From: Chelativorans alearensis
GTDB taxonomy: Bacteria; Pseudomonadota; Alphaproteobacteria; Rhizobiales; Rhizobiaceae
DNA: 64,000 nt
Direction: 5' to 3'
Assembly: GCF_010993735.1 (NCBI RefSeq)
Contig: NZ_WQNI01000013.1
Span: 1-64,000 of the forward strand
Shown: piece by piece, positions 16,374-24,706 of the stretch
Layout: each line of letters opens with the position of its first letter
How positions within the stretch are numbered: the stretch's first letter is position 1
Program-made: the position numbers and the translations under genes
The notes under the pieces: generated by a model
What the model was told of the DNA's origin: nothing
Database searches by the model: none
What the model saw: only the letters and a program-made list of their open reading frames with translations

Positions 16374-17711
16374 ATGTCCGACATTGCGAAAGTTCATGAC
16401 ATCGAATGGTACTCCGACGTTCCCCGGTCGATCCGGAAGCAGACGACCGTAGGCCTCGCACTCCTTGCCCTGACATTCGGGGGGTTCGGGGGCTGGGCGA
16501 TTACAGCTCCGCTTGCGGCGGCAGTCATCACGCAGGGCAGTTTCGTCGCCACTGGACAAAACAAGGTCATCCAGCATTTCGAGGGAGGGATCATCAAGGA
16601 AATCCTGGTCAACGAAGGCGATCAGGTCGAGCTAGATCAGCCGCTGGTACGCCTCGACGAAACGGCTGCGCTGGCTAGGGAACGGGAGCTGTTCCTGCGG
16701 CGCATCAGGCTTGAGGCCATCGCCGCGCGCCTTACCTCCCAGTTCGCCGGATCCGATGAGCTGGTGTTTCCATCCCTCGTTGCGGACAATCAGGGCGATG
16801 TCGATATCGCTCCAATGCTGGAAGGGCAGCGGCTCAACTTTGAAGCCTGGAAATCCAAGCGCAACAGCGAGATAGCTTTGCTCGAGCGAAATATCGAGGC
16901 GTTGCGGTATCGCGCTGAAGGTTACGAAAAGCAACGCGATGCGATGGTCCTCCAGTTGAAGCTTCTGCGGGAAGAGGCGGAAGGGAAGGAGATCCTCTTG
17001 AAGCAGGGGCTGATCCGCAAGACAGAGATAAAGGCTATCCAGCGGGCGATCGCGGAAGCGAACGGCCAGATCGGCCGCCTGACGGCGGAAGTCTCCGAAA
17101 CCCACTCACAGATCAGCAAACAGGAGCAGGAAATCATCCAGACCGAGAGTACCTATCGCGAAGCCGCGCTCGATGAGCTGGAGGGCATCCAGGGGGAACT
17201 CGACTCCATTCGAGAACAGTCTCGGGCAGCGGAAAACATTCTGCAGCGGGCGACGATCAACGCGCCAGTTGCCGGAACCGTGGTGCGGTTGAACTATCAC
17301 ACCCCAGGTGGCGTGATCGAGAGTGGTAAAGGCATACTGGAAATCCTGCCAGCGGGAGCACCGCTCATCATCGAAGCACAGATACCGCGAACCGAGATCG
17401 ACAGCGTGAGACGCGGGCAGAAGGCGACTGTGCGACTGACTGCGCTCAACCAGCGCACAACTCCCGTTCTGAATGGCGAAGTCTTTTACGTTTCCGCCGA
17501 CGCGCTGCCAGGAGAGAAGGCAGCGCAGGATCAGGAAGTCTACCTCGCGCGCGTCCGCCTGCCTCCGAGCGAGCTGGCAAGGGTCAGAGGTTTCTCTCCG
17601 ACACCAGGAATGCCGGCCGAAATCCTTATCCAAACAGCCGAGCGTACATTCTTCAGCTATATAACCAGGCCGATCGCCGACAGCATGTCGCGTGCCTTCT
17701 CGGAGCGCTGA
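16374..17711 (+). CDS. HlyD-family type I secretion periplasmic adaptor
   Basis: The 445-residue protein has one transmembrane segment near the N-terminus (about 24-46, VGLALLALTFGGFGGWAITA), a biotinyl-lipoyl half-motif (GGIIKEILVNEGDQVELDQP), a long coiled-coil hairpin (about 95-290, rich in Glu/Arg/Leu), the second lipoyl half (INAPVAGTVVRLNYHTPGGV) and a C-terminal beta-barrel. This is the PrtE/HlyD layout. It sits 13 bases behind the exporter gene and should connect it to an outer-membrane channel. Its presence makes the locus a complete inner-membrane type I export complex. Confidence 0.95.
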   Translation: MSDIAKVHDIEWYSDVPRSIRKQTTVGLALLALTFGGFGGWAITAPLAAAVITQGSFVATGQNKVIQHFEGGIIKEILVNEGDQVELDQPLVRLDETAALARERELFLRRIRLEAIAARLTSQFAGSDELVFPSLVADNQGDVDIAPMLEGQRLNFEAWKSKRNSEIALLERNIEALRYRAEGYEKQRDAMVLQLKLLREEAEGKEILLKQGLIRKTEIKAIQRAIAEANGQIGRLTAEVSETHSQISKQEQEIIQTESTYREAALDELEGIQGELDSIREQSRAAENILQRATINAPVAGTVVRLNYHTPGGVIESGKGILEILPAGAPLIIEAQIPRTEIDSVRRGQKATVRLTALNQRTTPVLNGEVFYVSADALPGEKAAQDQEVYLARVRLPPSELARVRGFSPTPGMPAEILIQTAERTFFSYITRPIADSMSRAFSER

Positions 17712-17768
17712 GGTCAAGCGTTTATCGGCGCGCTGCCGCCGAACTGACTGATCGGCCACACCGCCGGG

Positions 17769-18557
17769 TCATGAAACGGATGGCTTTCGCGCACAGACGG
17801 CATAGCGGCACTGCATCGCGCGCTCCAGCGCCTTGAGGAAGCCCATCCGCCGCGCCTGCGCGCGATGGATCGCGTCGAGCCGCGGGTCGATCACCGGCGC
17901 CTCGAAACCCACCTCGTCGAGAAGCCTACTTATGTCTTCCGCTCTGACACCTTGGGAGAAGTAGACGCGGGAAAGGATGCTGCGGTGCGTGGCCTGCAAT
18001 CTTATATCACTGTCGCCCGCGGGCTTTCCGATGTGGAGCTTTTCAATTGCCTTGCGGAGACGGCCCGCCCAGGTCTCCGTGACGAAATCGCCGTCAACGA
18101 TCAGCAGGCGCCCGCCAGGCTTCAAGAGCGAGAACCATTCGGCGAAGGCCGCCTGCGGGTCGACCAGGGTCCAGACAAGATGGCGGGTGACGATGACATC
18201 GTAGCTCTCCTTTTCTTCGAGCGTCCGTTCCGCATCTCCCAGCAGAAAGCGAATGCCGCTTCCCCTTTCCACCGCCTTCGCGCGCGCCCTGGCGAGCATA
18301 GGCTCCGACCAGTCAAGCCCGACAACGGAGAAGCCCAGTTCGTGCATGAGGTGTGAGATGACACCCGTGCCGCAGGCAAGGTCGAGCGCCCGCCGCCCCT
18401 CCCCCGGTCCCAGATGCTTTAGGAACAGCCTGTGCCAGGCCGCACGCTCCTCTTCCGAGAAGATCTCGTGCCCTACCGAGAGATCGAATGTCTCGGCGCG
18501 CACTGACCAGTAGTCGCGTATCTCCTCGCGCAACGAATAGTTGCTCTGCCCCGTCAT
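17769..18557 (-). CDS. Class I SAM-dependent methyltransferase
   Basis: The 262-residue protein has a Rossmann methyltransferase fold with motif I LDLACGTGVISHLM (from residue 58), motif II acidic end VVGLDWSE, and motif IV YDVIVTRHLVWTLVDPQAAF with LKPGGRLLIVDGDF after it. The N-terminal REEIRDYWSVRAETFDLSVG is typical of the UbiE/Coq5-like group. The substrate is unknown. It is divergent from an iron-type ABC importer (start 18668), with a shared 110-base promoter region. In related genomes such methyltransferases can accompany metallophore importers, but here the link is only by position. Confidence 0.85.
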   Translation of the reverse strand: MTGQSNYSLREEIRDYWSVRAETFDLSVGHEIFSEEERAAWHRLFLKHLGPGEGRRALDLACGTGVISHLMHELGFSVVGLDWSEPMLARARAKAVERGSGIRFLLGDAERTLEEKESYDVIVTRHLVWTLVDPQAAFAEWFSLLKPGGRLLIVDGDFVTETWAGRLRKAIEKLHIGKPAGDSDIRLQATHRSILSRVYFSQGVRAEDISRLLDEVGFEAPVIDPRLDAIHRAQARRMGFLKALERAMQCRYAVCARKPSVS

Positions 18558-18667
18558 TCCGTCTCCCGCTGCCTCACCACTTTGGAATCGCTCTAAAAGA
18601 TATTTCTTGAGAAAAGAAGTCGTATTTTATAAGTCCACCGCACAATCAACTTTCAAGCGAGAGCGCC
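18558..18667. promoter_or_regulatory. Divergent promoter region, methyltransferase / FecBCD-type importer
   Basis: The 110-base gap is AT-rich compared with its flanks (18592-18640) and must drive both gene sets. It contains the short inverted repeat TTTCTTGAGAAA (18603-18614). A metal-responsive repressor (Fur, Irr, Zur type) would fit the transporter, but no recognised box is clear. Confidence 0.35.
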
Positions 18668-19807
18668 ATGGATTTCCGCAACGTCGCAGCAGGTACAGCG
18701 GCTGCCGTTTTCGTCGTCTTGTCGACCATGCTCGATGCGAGCGCCGAAACGGTGACGGTGACCGACGTCACCGGGCGTGAGGTCGAGGTCAACGTGCCTG
18801 TCGAACGGGTGATCCTGGGCGAAGGCCGGCAGATCTACCTCGTGGCGGCGCTCGACACGGAGGAACCATTCAAGCGGATCGTAGGCTGGCGTGACGACTT
18901 CAAGAGCGCCGATCCTGACAACTACGCCCTTTATCTCGAAAAATTCCCGCGGATGGCGGACTTGCCCACCTTCGGCGGCTTCAAGGACGGCACCTTCGAT
19001 GTGGAACAGGCAGTCTCGTTGAAGCCAGACGCTGTCGTCATGAACATCGAGTCGAAGCAGGCGACCGAGGACGCAAAATATATCGAGAAGCTTGCCGCCG
19101 CAGGCATTCCGCTCGTCTATGTGGACTTCCGCGAGCACCCCTTTGCCAACACCGAGCCCAGCATGCGCCTGTTCGGCAAGCTCTTCGGAAAGGAGGAGCG
19201 GGCGGAAGACTTCATCACCTGGCGCGCTTCCGAGATCGCACGCGTCACCGATGTGATCGGGAAGGCAAACCCAGGACGCCCGACTGTCTTCATCGAGCGC
19301 GCAGGCGGCTATTCGGAAGACTGCTGCATGAGCTTCGGCGACGATAATTTCGGCAAGTTCGTCGAGATGGCGGGTGGCGAGAACATCGCCAAGGACATTA
19401 TTCCCGGCACCTTCGGCACGGTGAACCCCGAGCAGATCATCGCCTCCGATCCCGATCAGTTCATCACCACCGGCGGCTGGTGGGAGGCCTACGTGCCGGG
19501 TGGCGCCTGGGTCGGCGTCGGCCCCGGCCAGGACGAGGCCGAGGCGCTACGCAAGCTCAAGGGGCTTACCGAACGTCCGGCCTTCACTGGCGTCAAGGCG
19601 GTGAAGAACGACCAAGTGCACGCAATCTGGCACCAGTTCTACAACAGCCCCTATCAGTTTGTGGCCATCCAGCAGATGGCGAAGTGGCTGCATCCAGAGC
19701 TCTTCGCCGATCTCGACCCCGAGGCGACCTTCGAGGAGCTGCACGAGAGGTTCCTGCCCGTCGCCTACAAGCCCGGCCACTGGGTTTCGCTCGCCGATGG
19801 CGAATGA
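18668..19807 (+). CDS. FecB/BtuF-type periplasmic binding protein, first copy
   Basis: The signal peptide ends near residue 26 (DASA|ETV). The mature part begins VTVTDVTGREVEVNVPVERV, the standard opening of periplasmic binding proteins for iron-siderophores, haem or cobalamin (class III). Distinctive features shared with the second copy at 21688 are a Cys-Cys pair in GGYSEDCCMSFG and the end segment WHQFYNSPYQFVAIQQMAKW. It is followed by permease and ATPase genes with overlapping ends, so it is part of one importer. The family identifies a chelated-metal or cobamide-like ligand but not which one; no TonB-dependent receptor lies nearby. Confidence 0.9.
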   Translation: MDFRNVAAGTAAAVFVVLSTMLDASAETVTVTDVTGREVEVNVPVERVILGEGRQIYLVAALDTEEPFKRIVGWRDDFKSADPDNYALYLEKFPRMADLPTFGGFKDGTFDVEQAVSLKPDAVVMNIESKQATEDAKYIEKLAAAGIPLVYVDFREHPFANTEPSMRLFGKLFGKEERAEDFITWRASEIARVTDVIGKANPGRPTVFIERAGGYSEDCCMSFGDDNFGKFVEMAGGENIAKDIIPGTFGTVNPEQIIASDPDQFITTGGWWEAYVPGGAWVGVGPGQDEAEALRKLKGLTERPAFTGVKAVKNDQVHAIWHQFYNSPYQFVAIQQMAKWLHPELFADLDPEATFEELHERFLPVAYKPGHWVSLADGE

Positions 19808-20873
19808 TCGGGCAGCCGCCACCGCGCTCGACACCGGCGGCGGGCGCGGACATTACCGTGCCCTCGTCTGGCGGCGGCAGCTGATTCTTGCGGGCCTCGG
19901 CGCGGCCCTTCTCTCCAGTCTCTGCGTCGACCTTGCCCTGGGACCCGCCCGCTACGGCCTCGGCGAGGTGGTGCAGGGGCTGTTCGCACCCGATACCGTC
20001 TCGCAGCAGGTGCGCGTGGTTTTGTGGGAGATCCGCATGCCCGTGGCGCTGATGGCCGTCGTCGTCGGCGCGGCCTTGAGCGTCGCGGGTGCGCAGATGC
20101 AGACGATCCTCAACAACCCGCTCGCAAGTCCCTTCACGCTCGGCATTTCCGCCGCCGCCAGCTTCGGCGCGGCCTTGGCACTCGCCTTCGGCGTGGCGCT
20201 CATCCCCGCGGCCATCGAATATGTGGTGCCGATCAACGCCTTCGTGATGGCGATGCTCGCCGCCCTCCTCATCCACTTGCTCAGTGTCAAGCGCGGCGTG
20301 ACGGTCGAGACCATCGTGCTGCTTGGCATCGCGCTGGTCTTCACCTTCAACGCGCTCCTTTCACTCGTCCAGTTCCTCTCCTCTGCAGAAGCGCTTGCGG
20401 CCGTCGTCTTCTGGACCATGGGCAGCCTGACCAAGGCCACTTGGCCCAAACTCGGCCTCACAACACTGGTGCTTCTAGCAGTCCTGCCCGTCTTCGCGCG
20501 GCGCGCCTGGGCGCTGACGGCGCTGCGGCTGGGCGAGGACAAGGCGGCGAGCTTCGGAATCAAGGTCGCGCGTCTTAGGCTAGAGACGCTTATAATGGTC
20601 AGCCTGCTTGCCGCCATTCCCGTCGCCTTCGTCGGCACGATCGGTTTCGTCGGGCTCGTCGGCCCACACATCGCGCGCATGATCATCGGCGAGGACCAGC
20701 GCTTCTTCCTGCCGGCTTCCGCGCTGTCGGGTGCACTGATCCTGTCGGCCAGTTCCGTGGTCAGCAAGCTGCTCATTCCCGGCACAATCTTCCCGATCGG
20801 CATAGTCACGTCGCTGATCGGAATCCCGTTCTTCATCTCCCTCATCCTGTCCAGTGCGAGGCGCTCATGGTGA
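19797..20873 (+). CDS. FecCD-family ABC importer permease
   Basis: ATG at 19797 overlaps the end of the upstream gene by 11 bases. The 358-residue protein has about ten transmembrane helices and the FecCD hallmarks: RMPVALMAVVVGAALSVAGA with MQTILNNPLASPFTLGIS (coupling and membrane entry), and GTIGFVGLVGPHIARMIIGE near the end, which contacts the ATPase. It forms the membrane channel for the flanking binding proteins, in a type II importer with the ATPase that follows. Confidence 0.95.
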   Translation: MANDRAAATALDTGGGRGHYRALVWRRQLILAGLGAALLSSLCVDLALGPARYGLGEVVQGLFAPDTVSQQVRVVLWEIRMPVALMAVVVGAALSVAGAQMQTILNNPLASPFTLGISAAASFGAALALAFGVALIPAAIEYVVPINAFVMAMLAALLIHLLSVKRGVTVETIVLLGIALVFTFNALLSLVQFLSSAEALAAVVFWTMGSLTKATWPKLGLTTLVLLAVLPVFARRAWALTALRLGEDKAASFGIKVARLRLETLIMVSLLAAIPVAFVGTIGFVGLVGPHIARMIIGEDQRFFLPASALSGALILSASSVVSKLLIPGTIFPIGIVTSLIGIPFFISLILSSARRSW

Positions 20874-21718
20874 CGATCCGGCTCGAAACGCTCGGCGCGC
20901 GCTATGGCAGGAGGCTGCTGCTCGAAGACGTGACGACGCCGGCATTCAGGGGCGGCGACATGGTGGCCGTGATCGGCCCGAACGCCGCCGGCAAGTCAAC
21001 ACTCTTCAAGCGTGTAGCCGGCCTTTTACGGGGGCCGGGTAAGGTGCATGTCGAGGGCGCGCTTCGGGGGCCGAACGGCATCTGCTATATGCCCCAGGAC
21101 ACCTCCGCCAACGCGGTGCTCACCGTCTATGAATCCGTGCTGCTCGCCCGCAAGCAGGGGGCGGGCTGGTCCGTCGACGACGAGGATCTCGCCTGCATCG
21201 ACGAGACGATGGAAGCGCTCGGCATCTCCGACATCGCCTTCCGCAACATCGGTGAGCTTTCCGGCGGCCAGCGGCAGCTTGCGAGCCTCGCCCAGACGCT
21301 GGTGCGCGAGCCGGAGATCCTGCTGATGGACGAGCCGACGTCCGCGCTCGACCTCTCCCGCCAGGTGGAGGTGCTTGGCCTCATGCAGGGCCTTGCCCGC
21401 GCGCGCGGCATGATCGTGCTGATCGCGCTGCACGACCTGAACCATGCGCTGCGCTTCTGCGACCAGACGATGGTGGTTGCAAACGGCCGGCTCGTTGCCT
21501 GCGGCCCCTCCTCCGACATCGTCACGCCGGCGCTGCTGCGCGATGTCTATCACGTCGATGCACGCATCGAGCCCTGCTCGCGCGGGATCGGACACGTCAT
21601 CGTCGACGGGGTGGCGGCCGAGCGCCGGACATTCGCCCCGCCCACCGCCGAAACCAGTATTCGCAATCCGAATCGGGAGAACCGGAAATGTGTAGAAATG
21701 GCCGCCCAGGCATCGTGA
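20867..21718 (+). CDS. FecE-type ABC importer ATPase
   Basis: The ATPase energises the FecCD channel. Walker A is GPNAAGKSTLF, the signature is LSGGQRQLASLAQ, Walker B is ILLMDEPTSALD, and the H-loop is IALHDLNHAL, all intact. It overlaps the permease gene by 7 bases. The C-terminal 30 residues (FAPPTAETSIRNPNRENRKC) extend into the start of the second binding-protein gene, overlapping it by about 30 bases, which suggests tight translational coupling. Confidence 0.95.
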   Translation: MVTIRLETLGARYGRRLLLEDVTTPAFRGGDMVAVIGPNAAGKSTLFKRVAGLLRGPGKVHVEGALRGPNGICYMPQDTSANAVLTVYESVLLARKQGAGWSVDDEDLACIDETMEALGISDIAFRNIGELSGGQRQLASLAQTLVREPEILLMDEPTSALDLSRQVEVLGLMQGLARARGMIVLIALHDLNHALRFCDQTMVVANGRLVACGPSSDIVTPALLRDVYHVDARIEPCSRGIGHVIVDGVAAERRTFAPPTAETSIRNPNRENRKCVEMAAQAS

Positions 21719-22845
21719 AGGCAGTCACAGTGGCGCTGGGTGCGGCCGCAGGGCTCGCGCTGAACGTCTCCGGCGCCCTGGCCGAGATCGTGACCGTGAC
21801 CGACGTGGCGGGCCGAAAGGTCGAGGTGGATGCACCCGTCGAGCGCGTCATCCTCGGCGAGGGGCGGCAGCTCTATATCGTGGCGGCCCTCGACCGGGAC
21901 GACCCCGCCAGGCGCGTCGCTGGCTGGCGCAACGACCTCATCCAGGCCGACCCTAAAACATACGAGGCCTATCTGGCGAAGTTTCCGAAGCTGGCCGAAA
22001 TTCCTACTTTTGCCGGCTACGAGGAAAGCCTGATCGACATCGAGACCGCGATCGCGCAGAGGCCCGACGTCGTGTTCCTGAACGTCGAGACCATGCAGGC
22101 GACCGCCGACGCACAGTATATCGAGAAGCTGGATGCGCTCGGCATTCCCGTCGTTTATGTCGATTTCCGTTACAAGCCGATGGAGAACACCGAGCCGACA
22201 ATCAGGCTCTTCGGCAAACTCTTCGGGCAGGAAGAGCGCGCGGAGGCGTTGATCGCCTTCCGCGAAGAGCAGATCAGGCGCGTCACCGACGTGATCACCG
22301 CAGAGAAGCCTGAGCGCCCCGCTGTCTTCATCGACCGGGCCGGCGGCTACTATGAGGACTGCTGCCATACCTTCGGCAACGAGAATTTCGGCCGCTTCGT
22401 CGAGCTTTCGGGCGGCAGTAATATCGCAAAGGACCTGGTCCCGGGCACCTTCGGCCAGCTCAATGGCGAGCAGGTCATCGCCGCCGACCCCGCCCATGTC
22501 CTCGTCACCACCGCCGACTGGGAGGCTTATGTCCATGACGGCAACTGGGTGCCGGTGGGCCCGGGCGCGGATCCGAAAGACGTCAGGCGCAAGCTCGCGT
22601 TCTATCCTACCCGCCCCGCCTACACGGGCATCGAAGCCCAGAAGACGATGGCGTTCCACGCCATGTGGCACCAGTTCTACAACAGCCCCTACCAGTTCGT
22701 GGCCGTCCAGCAACTGGCCAAGTGGTTCCACCCTGAGCTGTTTTCCGACCTCGACCCGGACGAGACCTTCCGGCAGCTACACGACGAGTTCCTGCCAATC
22801 GACTACCAGCCCGGCTATTGGGGATCACTGGCGGAGGTTGAATAG
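21688..22845 (+). CDS. FecB/BtuF-type periplasmic binding protein, second copy
   Basis: This 385-residue protein is a clear paralogue of the one at 18668: both begin VTVTDV-GR-VEV with PVERVILGEGRQLYIVAALD, have a Cys-Cys pair in GGYYEDCCHTFG, and end with WHQFYNSPYQFVAVQQLAKW. The signal peptide ends after SGALA. Having two binding proteins around one permease/ATPase pair implies either two related ligands or different affinities. The duplication is old, because the two sequences differ across much of their length. Upstream start choices within the overlap with the ATPase gene are uncertain. Confidence 0.9.
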   Translation: MCRNGRPGIVKAVTVALGAAAGLALNVSGALAEIVTVTDVAGRKVEVDAPVERVILGEGRQLYIVAALDRDDPARRVAGWRNDLIQADPKTYEAYLAKFPKLAEIPTFAGYEESLIDIETAIAQRPDVVFLNVETMQATADAQYIEKLDALGIPVVYVDFRYKPMENTEPTIRLFGKLFGQEERAEALIAFREEQIRRVTDVITAEKPERPAVFIDRAGGYYEDCCHTFGNENFGRFVELSGGSNIAKDLVPGTFGQLNGEQVIAADPAHVLVTTADWEAYVHDGNWVPVGPGADPKDVRRKLAFYPTRPAYTGIEAQKTMAFHAMWHQFYNSPYQFVAVQQLAKWFHPELFSDLDPDETFRQLHDEFLPIDYQPGYWGSLAEVE

Positions 22846-23060
22846 GATCGTCTGATGCCATTACGGCCGGCGAGACCCGGACACACGAACTTCGTCTCGC
22901 GAGCTTCCAGCCCAGCGCCTCGCCTTCGACTTCCTCACGGTCGGATCGAAATTTTGTCTACGTCATTTCTGGGTGCGACGTCAGCGACCTGGCCGGTTCC
23001 CGGGCTTAGCTGATCATATGATGGGAAAGACCGGCGCCCTTGACCCAGTAGGGAAAGCGC

Positions 23061-23645
23061 TCACTTCCGTCTCGCCGAGACCACGCGCACTTTGGTGGCC
23101 AGCGGTCCGGTGTCGCCCACTTCCTCCACATAATGGACCTCGTCGCCCACGCGGAGCTTGTCAAAGTCGCCCTGCAGCATGGCGTTGCGATGGAAGTAGA
23201 GGCTGCTACCCTCCTTCGTCAGCAGGAAGCCGTGGTCCTCGCTAGGGTAAAGCTGCACCACCTGGCCCAGGAACTGGTTTTGGGCGTCATGCGGTGGTGC
23301 CTTCTCGCGATCTTCACGTGCCTCCTTCAACCGGGCGAGCCGGCGCTCGGCGATCTCGAAGGCGTCATTGATCGCATTGCCGAGTTCTGGGGTCTGGAAT
23401 TTCTGCTGGAGGCGGTCGGGCTCGTAGGAAACAACGAGCGGAGCCGTGCCAGGAAGGCTTATTTCGATGCGCACTACCGGCGGTAGCGTACGCTCGACGT
23501 TACGCGCCCGCTGGTCCACCGTCACACGGCAGCCGATGATGCGGTCGTAGAAGGACTGCAGCTTGTCGACGCGGGAGCGTATCTCCGCCTCCGCCCAGTC
23601 GGATTTCTCAGCTCTGTGGAAGGCGATCTGCAGGGGGATGTCCAT
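23061..23645 (-). CDS. HPF/RaiA-type ribosome-associated protein with C-terminal cold-shock domain
   Basis: Residues 1-110 follow the hibernation-promoting-factor fold (MDIPLQIAFHRAEKSDWAEA, then VRIEISLPGTAPLVVSYE and the AINDAFEIAERRLARLKEAR helix). Residues about 122-190 form a cold-shock-like domain (LGQVVQLYPSEDHGFLLTKE, SLYFHRNAML, GDEVHYVEEVGDTGPLATKV). HPF proteins dimerise or silence 70S ribosomes in stasis; the cold-shock domain would add RNA binding. This two-domain form occurs in rhizobia. The gene is a single unit, leftward, beside the GntR gene. Confidence 0.88.
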   Translation of the reverse strand: MDIPLQIAFHRAEKSDWAEAEIRSRVDKLQSFYDRIIGCRVTVDQRARNVERTLPPVVRIEISLPGTAPLVVSYEPDRLQQKFQTPELGNAINDAFEIAERRLARLKEAREDREKAPPHDAQNQFLGQVVQLYPSEDHGFLLTKEGSSLYFHRNAMLQGDFDKLRVGDEVHYVEEVGDTGPLATKVRVVSARRK

Positions 23646-23801
23646 TCAGTCCTCGTGCGTGCTCGCCGCCTCCAACGCGCGCCGGCGCGACTTGTTCCCA
23701 CGAACGAAAGATGCCGCGGCGGGCGCGTTAGAACGGAAGGTCCGAGGGAGAATGGCCGTAAACGACGGCGGAATAGTGACGGTGAGCTTTTCCGACGCCA
23801 T
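23646..23801 (-). CDS. Possible 51-residue protein upstream of the HPF gene
   Basis: A short frame from ATG 23801 (GGAGG five bases ahead) encodes MASEKLTVTIPPSFTAILPR and ends HED, with its stop four bases before the ATG of the HPF gene. The good ribosome binding site and tight spacing favour translation; basic and Ser/Ala-rich content without a recognised family argues for caution. Confidence 0.3.
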   Translation of the reverse strand: MASEKLTVTIPPSFTAILPRTFRSNAPAAASFVRGNKSRRRALEAASTHED

Positions 23802-23829
23802 CATCGCCTCCACGAAGGAGGCGCTTCCG

Positions 23830-24549
23830 CTATTCGGCTGCCTCATGAAGTGGGATAAGGCGCCTGCCGACCTGCTGCAGGTGCAGGCGCATGGCCGCGG
23901 CGGCGCCAGCAAGGTCGCGCTCGGCAATGGCATCGACGATCCGCTCATGGTCGGTGAAGCTGTGGTGGTCGGTCGGCGGGCGGTTGCCGTCGGAGCGCAG
24001 GCGACCCCACACCACGGTGCGGCGCACGGCGTTCAGCACGTCGAAAATACCGAGTAAGACGTTGTTCCGGCTCGCTTGCGCAATCTGCCGGTGCAAGAGG
24101 TTGTCGATGTTCTCGTATTGCCGCCACGTCTCTGCGACCCGCGTCTGCGCCATCGACTGGCGCATCGCGGCGATGTCATCGAGGGTGGCATGCAAGGCCG
24201 CCTCGCGTGCGATCTCCGGCTCGATGATCAGCCGCGCTCGCATCACGTCGGCAGGGCTGGTACGGCTGGCGATCTCGGAAATGCCGATCGTCTCCTCGAT
24301 CGGCCCGCTGCCGACGAAGGTTCCCTTGCCGACGTGGCGCCAGATGCGGCCGTCTCTCTCGAGTATCGCCAGAGCCTTGCGCAGGTCGCCGCGTGACACG
24401 CCCAGGCTCTCGCAAAGCTCCCGCTCAGGCGGCAGCCGCGTCTCGCCGGACAGGTCCATCTGCGCGAGATAGGCCTGAAGCTGTACCAATGCGGCGTGAC
24501 CGCCGTTCCCCAGATTCTCCATTGGTTTAACCAATTTGCCGTTGATCAT
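23830..24549 (-). CDS. GntR-family (FadR subgroup) transcriptional regulator
   Basis: The N-terminal winged helix carries LPPERELCESLGVSRGDLRK and the wing RDGRIWRHVGKGTFV; the C-terminal half is an FCD ligand domain with the metal-binding pattern RLIIEPEIAREAA and DNLLHRQIAQASRN, HSFTDHERIVDAI. It reads away from the importer operon starting at 24707. Palindromes matching the FadR-type TNGTNNNACNA consensus lie in and just ahead of its start (see separate entries), so it probably represses both itself and the operon until a small carboxylic ligand binds. ATG 24549 or an internal ATG at 24522 could be the start. Confidence 0.92.
   Translation of the reverse strand: MINGKLVKPMENLGNGGHAALVQLQAYLAQMDLSGETRLPPERELCESLGVSRGDLRKALAILERDGRIWRHVGKGTFVGSGPIEETIGISEIASRTSPADVMRARLIIEPEIAREAALHATLDDIAAMRQSMAQTRVAETWRQYENIDNLLHRQIAQASRNNVLLGIFDVLNAVRRTVVWGRLRSDGNRPPTDHHSFTDHERIVDAIAERDLAGAAAAMRLHLQQVGRRLIPLHEAAE
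24521..24535. promoter_or_regulatory. Candidate GntR/FadR operator O1
   Basis: ATTGGTTTAACCAAT is a near-perfect palindrome; its core TGGTTTAACCA fits the FadR-type consensus TNGTNNNACNA. It lies within the first codons of the GntR gene if that starts at 24549, or across the ATG if translation starts at 24522; either way repression of its own gene is expected. Confidence 0.6.
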
Positions 24550-24637
24550 GGTTCTTGCTGTTAAAGCGATTGCAGCCGGGCGTCAATCGATCGGCATTTC
24601 TGCAAGGACGCTATTTCGCTTGGCCACCTCAATTGCG

Positions 24638-24651
24638 CTTGACCAATCAAG
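24638..24651. promoter_or_regulatory. Inverted repeat in the GntR/importer gap
   Basis: CTTGACCAATCAAG has arms CTTGA and TCAAG. It shares the ACCAAT half with O1 and lies in the divergent promoter region, so it could be a weaker operator. Confidence 0.35.
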
Positions 24652-24661
24652 CTCTGCTCTT

Positions 24662-24683
24662 TAACCATTATAGATATTGGTTA
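24662..24683. promoter_or_regulatory. Candidate GntR/FadR operator O2
   Basis: Arms TAACCA (24662-24667) and TGGTTA (24678-24683) are separated by 10 bases and lie 24 bases ahead of the importer start. The half-sites match those of O1 in inverted order. Together they suggest that the regulator controls the importer operon. Confidence 0.5.
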
Positions 24684-24706
24684 CAAGACCAAGGGAGGAG
24701 ACGACA

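Noticed and set aside
18558-18667. Cobalamin riboswitch ahead of the FecBCD-type importer
   Set aside because: The gap is only 110 bases and no B12-box sequence is seen.
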